From Platycnemis pennipes (lineage: Eukaryota; Arthropoda; Insecta; Odonata; Platycnemididae), in assembly GCA_933228895.1 (NCBI GenBank), contig OW121851.1, positions 114,969,271-115,033,270 of the forward strand: DNA of 64,000 nt, written 5' to 3'. The notes under the pieces are model-generated. The model worked only from the letters and a program-made list of their open reading frames with translations, ran no database searches and was not told the DNA's origin. The translations under genes were made by a program, and so were the position numbers. Below are positions 21,240 through 33,700 of this stretch, one piece after another; within the stretch, counting starts at the first letter, position 1, and each line of letters opens with the position of its first letter.

Positions 21240-22960
21240 ATTTATAATTTACTAAGAAGCCCAGTTTCCTTTAAAAATAAAATTAGACGGTCGATAGCAT
21301 CTATTTCGTCACCTCGAATGGTCCCTAAATCACCCGTAATGTTCAGTCGGTTACGTACGTCCCGGTATCTGTCACTCTCCATCAGGATATGCCGAATTCC
21401 AAGAGGATTGTCGCAGTCATCACACCGAGGTGGCAATTTCTCTTCTGTGAAGAAAAAGGAGTGGGTCATTGGGCTGTGCCCTATCCTCATCCGGGTGATG
21501 ACGACTTCCTCTCGGAGGCTCCTCCTGACGGAAGTGGGCCACGCTGACGTCACCGGTTTAACTGTGCGCAGTTTGTTATTTTTGTGATGATTCTCCACTA
21601 CTCCCTCCACTGTTGAAGAACTGAGCTCTTGAGTGAGGCTCGCAGATCTTCACAAGATACCAGCGTCGACTTAAGATCGTCAAGATTGAGAGCGTGTTTT
21701 GCGGCAGAATCGGCTGCATCATTTCCGGCCATTCCCACATGTCCAGGGATCCAAAGAAAGCAGACTAGAATATCCTGGACAATAGGGTGCAAAGGATAAA
21801 AGCCGGAAATGGATTTTAGGGTGCTCATGGAGTCTGAGCAGACCACAAAGGAGCCACCGTTTACATTTATCCCATCAAGAGCCGTTTTAATGCCTAACAG
21901 TTCCGCTGTGTAAATACTACACAGCGGGCTGAGTTTTGCTTTGATAACTCCATGTTAGGGAGAGTTCGTGGTAGCCCCTTATCTTTTCCAGGATTGGCGA
22001 TAGGCTCAATTACCGATTCCCGCCAGGTTTCCGGGAACACTCCTTCGGTCCAAAGTTGATTGATGGTGGCCAGGAAATGGACCTAAACGGATAGAGGTAC
22101 ATTTTTAATAAAGGCATCGTGAACACCATCAGCACCAGGGCATGTGTCTTTCCCCCAAATCGACCGCGGTCCTCAGCTCCCACAGCGAAAATGCCACATT
22201 ATAGGATGCTGGAATATTAAGGTCAGAAAAATCTATTGTAGCTTTCTCCATATTTTCTTTTATTCTGGCGAATGCGGGAGAATAATCTGCCGTACTGCTG
22301 ACTTTGGCATAGTGAAGGCCTAAATCGTCTACGATGGATTCCTGGCATATTATAGCGTGCCCATTAATTTCAAGACCTGGCACTGCATGTGCATGGTATT
22401 CTGCAGATATTTTCTTAACCATGCTCCACACTTGAGCTTAGGCGCTCTTGCATTAATTGAAGACACGTAGTTTGTCCATGACTGTCTTTTCAGGTCCTTT
22501 ACAATCCGATATGCTTCTGCTCTCATACGACGAAAGGCTGTCAGGATCATTTACGTAGGTGGTCGATTAAGGATCCGCAAAGCTCTTTTCCGTCCGTGGA
22601 TAGCCTCAGCACACTGATCGTTCCACTAGGGTACAAGTTGTCGTCGGGCTTTCCCGGAAGACATCGGGATGCTACTCTTTGCCTCGGTTGTGAAAGGCTC
22701 TGTAAGATACTCTGTGTTGCGTAAACCGCCTCAGTCTAAGACGTGCTGGAAGTTAAAATTCATTTTAAAAGCTGGCCAATTAGCCTTACTTATAACCCAG
22801 TGGCATCTTCCTCTATGTCGTGTGTTATTGTTTCCATGTCTATTTATTATAACAGGAAAGTGGTCGCTGCCGCACATGCCCTTATGCACGGACATCTCAA
22901 ATAAATGCGTGATATTAGCCGAGCACATGACTAGATCATTAGAAGAAAATTCAGATTAAA
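21240..22960 (-). pseudogene. RNase H LINE relic with RT and endonuclease pieces
   Basis: From the right on the minus strand: VCSANITHLFEMSVHKGMCG then SDHFPVIIN (end of the endonuclease, SDH motif), then 22,129-22,431 with MVKKISAEYHAHAVPGLEIN and PASYNVAFSLWELRTAVDLG (region before RT). A jump removes the RT core, then RNase H at 21,598-21,846 (VCSDSMSTLKSI, LWIPGHVGMAGNDAADSAAK) and the C-terminal tail at 21,242-21,610 (RMRIGHSPMTHSFFF, PPRCDDCDNPLGIRHILME). The largest piece of this family here, but internally deleted. Confidence 0.75.
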
Positions 22961-23340
22961 CTGTTAAAATGTGTTTTCTCTCCACTGTTACGCAGAAAGA
23001 GGTTAAAATCATCTCTATGTCCCCCTGTCGGCATGTAAACCTGTACTACGACTACATTCGCCGGCTTCGCTTTGATTTCGATAGTCAGTATTCTGTCGCT
23101 TACCTGTTCCACATTCAATACCCTTTTTCCTAATGTTGAATTCAATACAACTGACAACCGCTGGCTCTATTCCCATCCACTGTATATAGCCCAGTACTTT
23201 TCACTCCAGAAGTCCCCCTGATCTCTCCATCTTACTTCGCTTAATCCCAACAAATCGATCTCTCCCCTCTCATTTCACGCTTAATGTTTTCTAGTTTTCC
23301 TGCCCTTAACCATGTCCTAACGTTCCATGTCCCGATCCTT
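22951..23340 (-). pseudogene. RTE/CFDP2-like LINE endonuclease remnant
   Basis: Minus-strand frames give GTWNVRTW-like and LLGLSEVRW-like pieces, then VVLNSTLGKRVLNVEQVSD, RILTIEIKAKPANVVVVQVY and MPTGGHRDDFN. This is the N-terminal half of the endonuclease found in RTE-type LINEs (often annotated as craniofacial development protein 2-like). It ends near 22,970, where endonuclease sequence of the other LINE family begins. Confidence 0.65.
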
Positions 23341-23870
23341 AGCATTGTTTCTCTCTTCTCTGCTTTCTTCTTCGCCGCCGCAGCTGCTGCCGTTGTTGCT
23401 TTCTTTTCGTGCAAGGATGTCGTGAGATGACGACCTCAGAGTCCTTGCTTACCCTGCTGCCGGGCATGTCACCCGTCCAACTAATTTGGTCCCGGGACCC
23501 GCAGTTGCCAGGATTCAATTCTCTATTGCTCAAGTGCATTGTGTTCTTGGGAGATTTTAATTGAGGTGGTTTCCCGTTGCCTGTAGCAATAGTGTTTTTA
23601 ACGTGACACCATCACTTGATAGGCAGCCCCACTGGGGTCAGACGCCTTCTCACAGCCACCTCACTGAGGAATAGACACTGCGAGCACGTTACGTGGACTA
23701 CCTTTCGTCAGGCTACTACCCTTCGACCTATCAAGCATAGGTGACCCAACCAGGAGCAATATTAGTTGCTCCCGCCAGCGCAGCTCTAGGAGTCACGGGA
23801 ACACGCAAGCCCCAATCCCACCACGACAAGGCGTAGTCCATGGGGAAGTGTTTCATTAAGTAAATAGGGA
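23341..23870 (-). mobile_element. Probable 5' UTR of the RTE-like LINE
   Basis: Directly upstream (minus sense) of the endonuclease piece. It contains CCTTGTCGTGGTGGGATTGG and GGGAGCAACTAATATTGC, and no coding frame. Assigned by position only. Confidence 0.4.
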
Positions 23871-24500
23871 TAAAATATTTTTAAGAATTTGTTGCGTCAA
23901 ATTTTATCAAAGGCATCCCGGCACACTAATGAAAAAACTCAGATATTTCATCAAATCTTGGCTAAACCACCGTGGCTCGGCACGGCCACAGTTGCCTTCT
24001 CAAGTTTATTTGTGACGTTTAAGTTACACAGGTCGTATACGACATACAACAGGTCGTTTTCGGTTTCGGGAGAACTGTGAGTTTTTTAATACAATTTTTT
24101 CATAATTACTTCAAACCAATATAATATCGAAAAGAAATGTAATTATGGTGGCCATCGATAAAGCGTATATTGATTATAAGTGACAAAACTTTAATCCAAA
24201 TACTAATAAAGTACCCTAAACCAATGCATTTAAGAGAAGTTCAAAGACCGTTGCGATTTATGAGAGACCCTCAGGAGCCTATGCATAGTTTTACTTCCAG
24301 GAAATGAATACATTCTATTCTTTTAGCTTAAAAAATGGAAGAAAAAAGATACGACGGCAATAGGAGGATTTACATCTCCAAGCTCGTCATAATCCATGTA
24401 AAGCATATTAATCTACGAACGGCTCCCGTGTTTTGTTGGGGCTCCCTCCCAAATGCGACACTCTTCTAGTTGTCTAATTATAAAGATGGGATGTCATTAT
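23871..24500. other. Unassigned, upstream of Gr unit B
   Basis: AT-rich, no gene or element recognised. Confidence 0.5.
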
Positions 24501-24503
24501 CAT

Positions 24504-24527
24504 ATGTTACGACAGGTCAACAGAGAC
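24504..24527 (+). promoter_or_regulatory. Conserved upstream element of Gr unit B
   Basis: ATGTTACGACAG followed by GTCAACAGAGAC matches 30,351-30,374 upstream of unit C at 21 of 24 bases. It ends 364 bp before the start codon (327 bp in C). A TATA-like CTATAAAAACC follows near 24,547. Possibly a shared promoter or regulatory site. Confidence 0.45.
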
Positions 24528-24891
24528 GTAAGTAATTACCACAGAACTATAAAAACCTACTCACGGATCATACACACCTTATTATTGCATCAAAACACTC
24601 CGCTCAGTGCCGTCGGCTACTAGCGTGACAGTCTTTGTGACACAATTTCAATTCTCCCGTCTCACGATGCAGTTTAATAAAAGAGCGAGGCGGGCAAATC
24701 GTTTATTTTTTTTAAAGAAAAGCCTCTCGAATATCCAAGAGTGTTTATCTCGGGTCGGATCGAAGGCGCATTCAATTACTTCTCGGACTTGCGCGTGGTC
24801 GAGATGAGTGTCCACCACGGGGAGGGATGGTCATTTGTTCAACGCACATGCTGGAGAGGATCAATAGGGCATCGTGCTCACCGCAGAGGAG

Positions 24892-26285
24892 ATGGAGGCG
24901 AACGGTCGCAAGGAACGATGCCACCCCTACCGCGCTCTCAGATACCTCATGGTGTTTGGGAGGACGATGGGCCTAGGGACAATCCCCCTGGACAGAGAAG
25001 GTACCATTGAGGACGTCCCAAGATCACTGATACTTTACAGCGCCGCCATCTGCGTGATCTGTCTCGTCATGTTGTTCATATCCCTCGCCTTAATGTTCGA
25101 GACGGGGAAGATGATCGCCCTGAAGGAGAAGGAGAAAGTATTCAACCTCTACATCCTATTGACCGGCTGGACCTCGTGCGCTCTCACCGCAATCGAGTGC
25201 CAAATAAACTTCCTCTTCCGCAGGAGGAGGATTCATGAATTACTGGTGAGGATCGCCGATGTGCCCATGGCTGACGATGGCAACAAGATTGCCCGTTTAA
25301 CCCGAACGAAGATCATCATCAACTGCCTCTACATAATTGCACTCGTGGCCCTTATATCTTACGGGAGCCTGAGGCGAGAGATACCACTCGAACTCACCGC
25401 GACACTGTCATCAGGGGTGTACTTGATGGAAGCCATGATATGCCGCCTCACAATGGTCACCATTTTACGGATCATACGCAGTCAGTTCAAAGGCATCAAG
25501 GTTCAGATTCAGGACATCGCCGAAGACAAAACGTGGGCAACAGCGGTCGCAAACGATTCCACTTCAGGTTCAGACAAGAGCCTAATCCATCCTGTCGCTG
25601 CACGCAGAATCAGCGATGCTGCGGCGAGCAAGGTGAGGAAAAATCGTGACACCCAAAGGAAATCACGCAGTGTCATCACTAACAATAACATTTAAGTTTT
25701 ATACTCCACCGCCACTCAGTACCACCGAAAGTCACCCATTCACTGCACCTTTACAAAATTTTAGAAAGGATCTGAATTACGCAAGCATTCAAATAAATTC
25801 ATCTTTATTCGAAACTATTTTTTAAAACCTCATTTAAAATTTATTCTACTTCCTCTTCAAAACCATACAAAATATCAGTGGTTAAATTCGCAATATCTCG
25901 CTGTTTTTAAGCTTTAACGCCGATTTTAAACCATTGTTTAAATCTGGAAAATCTGGCGCAAAATCACAATAGTGTTCCTTTCAATCTACTCTGGACTGAA
26001 ACTGATTCTGACCATCTCTAGGTGAAGAGTCTGGCGTTCGACCACTTCCAACTCACGGAATACTGCTCCCAATGGAGTTCGCTGTTCGGCGTCAACTGCG
26101 TGATGATCTCCGTGAACACTTTCTTCGCCGTGATTTGTTTCGGGTATATGACGGTCGGAAAGCCCCTCAACTTGATCCACTTGAAACATTTGGAAATTGA
26201 AATTGTGTGCGCGTTCGGCTGGACGCTGCTCACGGTGGTGTCTTTCGTGAGCGTCGTTCACGGTTGCAGCTCAGCATCTGCCGAG
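24892..26285 (+). CDS. Gr unit B, exons 1 and 2 (gustatory receptor)
   Basis: Exon 1 is 24,892-25,632 (247 codons, ATG chosen because it gives the same length as unit C), donor GTGAGG. Exon 2 is 26,022-26,285 (88 codons), acceptor ATCTCTAG, donor GTGAGT. Both junctions are phase 0. Exon 1 holds about four hydrophobic segments, for example AICVICLVMLFISLALMF, ILLTGWTSCALTAIECQ and IINCLYIIALVALISYG; exon 2 holds FDHFQLTEYCSQWSSLFGVN and two more. Family knowledge: insect Grs are seven-helix ligand-gated channels in chemosensory neurons. No exons 3-5 are recognisable before unit C; the space holds a Penelope relic. So B either is truncated or splices to the exons of unit C. Confidence 0.8.
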
Positions 26286-26989
26286 GTGAGTGTAGCACAA
26301 GCATAAGCCGTACAGTGGTCCCATACCCATGACTGACATTTAACTACCCAGGTTTCTAACCAGATAGTAGTAATTAGTAGTAATTTTAAGGGGTGCGTCA
26401 ATGTCGGGGTCATTAAAACCAAATGTACCATGGACTCTATTCGATTTTATTTTCTTAGAGGGCATCGAAACTAAATATTTAACAATAACTATTTTGATAA
26501 AATAAAATTTAGTCAAATATTAAACATAAACCCAGTTTCGAGCAAAAACACACGACTTTATTGGCATAAAACGCGTATTCTTTTCTAGTACTCCAGCCAG
26601 CTTTAAACACTTATGTTCCTTTTCATTCAATTTCAAAATATTTTCTTGTATTTACGCTGCCTTTAAAATGAACAACCACTGGCCAAATTTTACTGCTTAC
26701 CTATATTTTGGCCCTAATATTGTTAATTCCTTCAGTAACTCAACGCTAACGACACGAATAATCTGATTTGTAGTTAATTTGAAAAGCTCCAGTGCTCCAT
26801 GAACAATATAATTTCCATTCTATCGTTTTTCTGAATGTTTTCTTCTCTATTTCTGAAACCTTAAGTACTAGTAGGTTAATATTTACGCTGTCGACGGTTA
26901 AAACATAATCATGCTTCTTTAAATGATGGTGATGATGTGCTATCTGATTGGCCATCTCTATATGTATTAAATGAATGGTGTTAGGCGTC
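26286..26989. other. Unassigned, with LINE 3'-tail relic
   Basis: At 26,365-26,430 the plus strand reads TAGTAGTAATTAGTAGTAAT, TTTAAGGGGTGCGTC and GGGGTCATT. This resembles the 3' hairpin plus (ACT)n tail of the RNase H LINE family (minus strand). Otherwise nothing recognised. Confidence 0.45.
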
Positions 26990-28450
26990 ACTATGATGAA
27001 GTTGCGACAATTGAACATGATTCACTTGGCACAATTTATCCACCATGTATTTAATTTCCGATCCATGTCGACGCTTGAAGCGTCATTTTCAATTTACAAG
27101 GCACAGAAAACAACTCAAAACTCCTGTTTATATAGTCATTCCGGGTACGTGAACAGAGGGGGGATAGAGTTAGGAAGGGGGAGGGTTGGGAAGTTGTGGG
27201 GGAAGGTTAGTTTGTGGAGTTCGTGACATGGAATGGGGGTACTAGTGAGAGAGAGAGGTGGGGGTTGGTGGCATTTGGGATGTGGCATGGTGTAAAATAG
27301 GTAGAAACATCTGTGAACCTTTAAATTCAATCATATCGTTTAAAACTTTTTAATTGGTTACAATGGTTGTCTAGTTATCTTCAACTCTCCTAAAAATATA
27401 ATTGGCAGCTTTTTTCTAAAACAAGCAAAACTTCAAATTTTAAATTCCATTCAAGACCAGTTTTTGTCATGCTTCGTGAAGTGTGATTTAGTCTTCAGTT
27501 TTGACATTTCCCCAATGTTCATCTGGTTCTGATTTTAAATCTCTGATCTGCCTGTTTGACCGCTTAAATCCCGCCACAGTCCCCACATTTGAGTGTATAC
27601 ACTTAACTTATGTCTTCGATTACCACTTTTGTCATTTGAGTTGAAGAGAAGTTTTCCTATTGAGATAGGAGAATAACAACACTTAAAACTTTTCACTGGG
27701 AATGTGTTTAGCTAGCCCGTAGAATATATGTTCATGAAAAGGTAGGTTGATCCACTTTTTAAGTTTATCCCTTTCGATCAGTCTTAAGCTGGTTAGTTTT
27801 AATTGCATTATGGTTGACTTTTTGGGCAACAACGTTTGGACCAGATATTCCTCGATCCGTTGTTTTTTGCTAGCTTTAATATGATACTTAGTTCTCTGGT
27901 GAAGTGTGTAATTCTAAGGGGGATTGAAACTAGTCTATGGAGCATATAATTTACTGTGGAAAGTTTATAGGGGAGAGAGTGCTGGGAGTCGGTCGGAATA
28001 GTGACATAAAATAAGGAGCGTTTCGGTATATCGTAAATTTGTGTTTCCTTTCCATAAGGAAGATGGCAAAGTCCAGGAAATCGATTGAGTTACCTACAAA
28101 CTCCATACGGTATTTAACCGAGGGATGAAGGGAAATGAGATCTAGGAACGACTCTCTCTCTCTGGTACCCCATTCCAAGCAACAGCTTACATGGGTACTG
28201 ACCTTCCCCCACATCCCCACTCCCCAAACTCAATCCCCCCTCCACTCCCCTCTCCCGTAACTGTGAATGACTATATAAGCAGTGTTATGAGTTCTTTTCT
28301 GTGTCTAGTACCTTGAAAATGACGTTGTAAGCCTCGAAATTGGTCCTAAATTAAATACGATTTTTGAATGTACCAATTGCTTTTATCATGTTCAATTTCA
28401 AGATGTAGTCTGGCGTCCGAACACGAAGTCATTCTATAATATATAAATCA
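26990..28450 (-). mobile_element. Penelope-like element relic with inverted terminal regions
   Basis: The RT end lies at 27,951-28,220 (FLDLISLHPSVKYRMEF, NSIDFLDFAIF, KHKFTIYRNAPY) and continues in another frame at 27,850-27,960 (STVNYMLHRLVSIPL, LAKNNGSRN). A decayed GIY-YIG endonuclease (TLKCGDCGG, then GQTGRS) lies near 27,500-27,600. Terminal regions at about 27,000-27,240 and 28,180-28,440 are similar but in opposite orientation, each with a C/G-rich tract, a TATA-like ATATAG/TATATAAG and a GAAAATGACG motif. PLEs are known for terminal repeats in either orientation. Not functional. Confidence 0.7.
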
Positions 28451-30345
28451 CATTTTGAAGTTTGAAAAAGTGGCTGGGTATTTTTGAGAAGAGTGCGACT
28501 TTACACTCAAGTGACTCCCTACAAGACTACAAAAACAAAATGGCCTCACCTGTATCTTTAAGACATAAAATTTACGTACCATTACTGAAAGATACCTTTC
28601 CTCCTGCTATTTCGCACGCGGCGCCAGCATCGTTTGGATTGCTCAACAAAACAAGCCTCACGGTAAATCAATATTATATACTGTCAAACAATACGGGCTT
28701 AGCTCGGAATAACGACGTGAACTAAAATGAAGACATTCATTCATAAACTAAAATTGAACCTCAAAACACTAACATAAGTGGCACAAGAGGAATACTAATA
28801 GTATGAGGAAACTGAAAATTTAAAAAAAAACTACTCTACAACCTACGGCAGTTATTAAGCACGTGAATACTATAAATTTTAAAGACCCAACTTGGTTCGA
28901 AACATTTAAGTACACAATAAATTAATACACTGCAAGGTATGCTGAATAATTTCAAATGAAGACTATTAATAGAATTGAATGAGGCAGGCGCGATGTAGTG
29001 GAAAGTATACATTATGAAAATAAAACAAGATTTCACCTTTTCCACAAGTTTTGTCCGTACGACGCTTTTCAACCGTCGCCTTGTTTTCAACTTCTGGAAA
29101 ATGTGCCATCTTGTTTTATTATCAATTATTAACAGATTTAACTTCCAGTTAAAATCTAAATGAAAATAATTTCAAATTTCAAAACTTACTTTGGGCAATT
29201 TATTAAAATTATTTGTTTTCTCCTAGATATTCTATTGCATCTTTAAGCCTAAGAGAAATAGATCAGTAGTTTGCCATGCAGTCATGCATGTAGTTGCTGG
29301 CCTCTGTAATTTACCTCCTGTTCATTATTACCGTTCATTAAAAAGGATGCACTAACAAGCATAAGCTTAGGATTCTGGATCACCCTAGACAGCATCTGTA
29401 GATCGGTTAAACACGAGTTGGAATTAAAGAAGGTATTTCCGATCTTTTCAAAATTTTGCATCAAGTTTTCGTTTTTCACGGATTAAAAAATTTTTCTTTG
29501 CTGGAAATGTGGGAAATTTGTAACCCGGTGAGCTGTTTTCCGTCATTCGAAGGTGAAAGCTTGAACCTATGCAATTTTCGTTACAGCCATACACTATGAA
29601 GCTTATTATTTGATAATTGTGCAATATTAAACAAATTGGACGTTTTTGGTACTTAAACTGAGTATTTATAGAGTGGCAATGTTTGCTGCCTCCAATTATA
29701 TATTCATAAATGATTAGACTAAATTCTGCACCAGCAAAATTGCATTTCTTTCGGTGAGACAACCAGAAAGGCCTGAAGGACTACGCAGCAAGACGCTTGA
29801 ATACGTTCCATGAGCTTTAGTCACGCCAACTGCAATTTATTTTCAAACATTTATATAATATATCAGTAAGGGTGATAGTTTATGACCCTCAAGTACGAAT
29901 AATAAATTTATACATGTTCTAAAAACTAATTAGAGGCTTGATATTACCCAGAAGGAATGTTTCTGAAGATTGGTCTGCCTAAATAACAAAAGCAATACTG
30001 GATAAAAATATATTAACATAACACAACATACTAAACTAAAATTATCTCCAATTTTAAATACACCTTCCATAAATTTTCTTCGAAAATATCAATTGCGTAG
30101 GTCATGGCTTAATCATTGTCTAGGCAACAGAAAAATTAATTCTAAATGCGTAAATTATTATGGAAGAAATTTTGAGAGAATAAAAACAATAGATATTTTC
30201 AGCGTAATATATAATTTTAAAATATATTCTCTTTTTCATGTTCTGACTAGTTGAAGTAAAGAATTTGCGTGGAAGATGCACCCATGAGTAACTGCTGGGG
30301 TGAATACAGTGGTACACAAAAGGGGAGGGGATCAGGTTGTCTCAC
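28451..30345. other. Unassigned, upstream of Gr unit C
   Basis: About 1.9 kb, AT-rich. Short open frames show no family features, and I did not find Gr exons 3-5 for unit B here. Confidence 0.5.
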
Positions 30346-30350
30346 GTGAC

Positions 30351-30374
30351 ATGATACGACAGATCAACAAAGAC
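30351..30374 (+). promoter_or_regulatory. Conserved upstream element of Gr unit C
   Basis: ATGATACGACAG followed by ATCAACAAAGAC; counterpart of 24,504-24,527. The surrounding sequence is much less alike, which argues for selection on this block. Confidence 0.45.
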
Positions 30375-30701
30375 TGAACCAATAACACGCTATCATAACA
30401 GATGTTTCTGAAAACTGTGTAACATTCTGTTTGACGAGTGTCCCTCACCTTGTTGCGTGTCTGTCAACACGAGCTTAATTCCAATCCACCCCCCTTCCCA
30501 ACTTCTTGGGTACGGCGCCGTATGTAAACTACTTTCAAAAATTAATACTCGATTATGATGAAGATTATCTCAGGTCTCATCAGAATTAACTTCGAGGCCG
30601 TAAATTGCACACCACAATGAACATCCACAGAGCTCAGGTAAAGCTCGCTATCACTCATACCAAATTTGATCAATAGGCCATCAAGCCGTACCACATCCGA
30701 G

Positions 30702-33700
30702 ATGTACTCGAACGGTCACAGAGGAAAATTAACTTTCCACCGCGTCATGAGACCACTTCTAATATTCGGGCGCGCGATAGGCCTCGGAGTTCTACCCATT
30801 GAGAAAGAAAACTTCATCGAGGATATACCAAAAATATTGATCATTTACAGTACCACCGTTTGCATAACCTGCCTCGTCATGTTCTCCATGCCTCTCACAG
30901 GGATATTAAAAATGGGGAGGGATATCGCCCTGCGGGAGAAAGAAAGAGAGTTCAACGTCTACATCTTGCTAATAGGATGGAGCATCTTTGCTTTAACTTC
31001 AATTGAGTGCCAAATGAACTTCCTCTTCCGTAGGAGAAAGATTCACAAAATGCTCGTTAGGATCTCGAGGCTACCCTTGGCGAATGACAGCGATAGCGTT
31101 GCCCGTTCAACCCGTGCGAGGACCGTCGTTAACTGTCTCTACACAGTATCCCTAATGAGCCTCATGTCTTACGGTAGCAGCACGAATCAGATTCCTCTCG
31201 ATCTGACCTTAGTCTTGCCGGCAATTGTGTACCTACTGGAGACAATGGTGAGCCGCCTGATAATGGTCACCATTTTGAAGGTCCTCCGGAGTCAGTTCAG
31301 GAGCATTAATGAGGAACTCCACTGCCTGGAGGACGACAAATCCTGGGCGAGAGCGGTAACCAAGGGTTCACTTTCGAAAAGGAACAGGAAGCTACCCCCT
31401 TTCGCCAGCGCGTCGACCCTCGGTTACAACGCGCCAATTAAGGTAAAGGTAAGGTAGTATAGATTAGGTCATTTGAAAATTGTTTTCGAGGGGTCGTCAA
31501 CTAAAACTATTACATTTTACACACTTCACAGAGAGAAATGTCACATACATCCTAGCTCAGTAACAGGTTTCGATTGTTTGTAGGTGAAACGGATGGCGAC
31601 CGATCACTACCAGCTAACGGAATACTGCTCCCAGTGGAGTTCACTGTTCGGCATAAACTGCCTAATGATAACAGTGAACACATTTTTCATGATAGTATGC
31701 TTCATTTATAAGACAGTCGGGATGTCTCTCGACTTGGTGCACATGAAGAACTTTGAAATGCTGTGTGGAACTGGGTGGACACTGGCCACTGCCGTGGCTT
31801 TCTCAACAATTGTTAACAGTTGTACCTCAACATCTTCCGAGGTACGTTAAATCCTAGTTCCGACTGTTATCACAACAAAAAACACCTAAGCACTTTTACG
31901 TCTATGCACTTCAGTAAAATTTCGCAAAAGGAAACAATAAAAATGTTCCCTTCCCTTCTATCTGCCCTCCAGGTAGATAGAATGTATTTCATGGGTACAT
32001 TGATTTATGGATCTTTAGCGCCACAATCACCTATTTTTTCACCTCAAGTTAACATTAGGTGCTCTATCAATAAAATTCACTCACAGATTGAGCAGGTTTT
32101 GTATACCGCAGCATATTTCGAGATTAAGCTATAGTAATCAAAGAATTGCGGTTTCCTTAAGAAAAGAGATTATAGATCTACAGCTAAGGGAGAGTACCTA
32201 CTGAGTCGTCTTATAAATGTTTCTTTAAGGCACTCCTGAGATTCAGTCTTTCCCTCACTGCTCTGTATTTCTCACATTCGGAAAGGTGGAGGCTAATTGT
32301 AATTGGGTGTCGCTTGTGTCACATTGAGATTGCATTTTTTCACCTGTTAAGAGGTAGGAGTAAGGGAACAATGTCCCATCCTCGCTCATGCCATAGAATT
32401 ATAGGAAAACATACGAAAGGAGAGCAACATTACCCTGTTACGCAACAAGGAACTGTATTGGCCATCAATGATCTATATTTTGAACCAAGTTCCGCTAGAA
32501 AGCATGTGGAATGGAATATAGCTTTCCCAACAATTCATGGAACACAATACGTAAGCTCAGCCACCACACGATTATTCTGATTTGAAGTGTGCTCAGCAGC
32601 ACGAGTTATATTACCTTACTATACCCCACGATTTTAGAATACTGCTTTGCTACTAGTATCCTAGGATCGTGCTGTAGCCCACCTCATTCTAGAGTGAACA
32701 TAAATTAAAAATATAACACTTTTACATCACCATCAACAGTCATCAATCCTAATATTGGTTTGAGTCAGATGACCGCTCGATTACCGGCTCACGTTTTCAT
32801 ATTTATAGAATTCTTTTCTTGACGGCCTTTACCGTTTGATAAATTACGGGTTAGTGCCGCATCTTTGCTAGAAAAGGGAAGAAGGGGATGAAAGGTGGGA
32901 GGGTACTAGCGGAAAAATAAAATGTACATAGGAAGTAAAGAAAGTAGGAAAATTCCATTCCTGGATGCCTTTTTCATTAAAAAATATGAAACATAGAGGC
33001 ACAGATTACAGAAAACCAATATCAACTAATCAGTAACTGCATACCGGATCACATCACCAACTAAACATAAAACGGAATTTTAAATACTTCAATCAACCGG
33101 ATCATCAGGATCAGCGACAGGAACTACTCCCCAGAAGAAAGTAAAAAAATGGAAACTATCCTAAGCGTAAAAAAGCTCAACATCAGGAATATTTAGGTTT
33201 AGTGAAGAAAAAAAGCAGAATAACCGTTCCAGAAGTGGTCAATACGCAGATCGAAAGCATAGAAGATCGGAAGAAAGTATTCCTTCCATACATAAAAGGA
33301 ATAACGTATAGAATATGAAAAAGCCAGCGAAAATTACAAATCCTTCTAACCGCACGTACGCGGCAGTAAACCGAGATATTCCTTACGCAATGACCCGCGA
33401 TGATTACGACTAATATATTATGCACTTCCATCTTTGTCTAGGTCTAAGTTGTCAGACTTCTCTTCCCTACCACTCTACTAAGAATTTCGTTTGTTTCTTG
33501 TTTCGTACACGATAACGCTTTCATAAAGATGCTTTGTCATCATCTTTCTTCATTTATATGAAACTGCGAATGGTTATTGCCTTCACTCTTCTGTAGCTAT
33601 TATTATTATCGTAATAGACGTAACACACATCATGTATTAATATATAAGTAATATGAATGCGTGGGGGTTTTATTTAATATCATTTTAATTTATTAAGCCA

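Noticed and set aside
24741..25010. Open frame overlapping the start of Gr unit B
   Set aside because: A shifted frame; the Gr frame from 24,892 has the membrane segments and matches unit C.
29448..29762. 104-codon minus-strand open frame
   Set aside because: AT-rich, no recognisable features, in a region without other coding signals.
30666..30701. Twelve extra codons upstream of the Gr unit C ATG
   Set aside because: They begin at TTG and have no counterpart in unit B; ATG 30,702 gives equal exon lengths.
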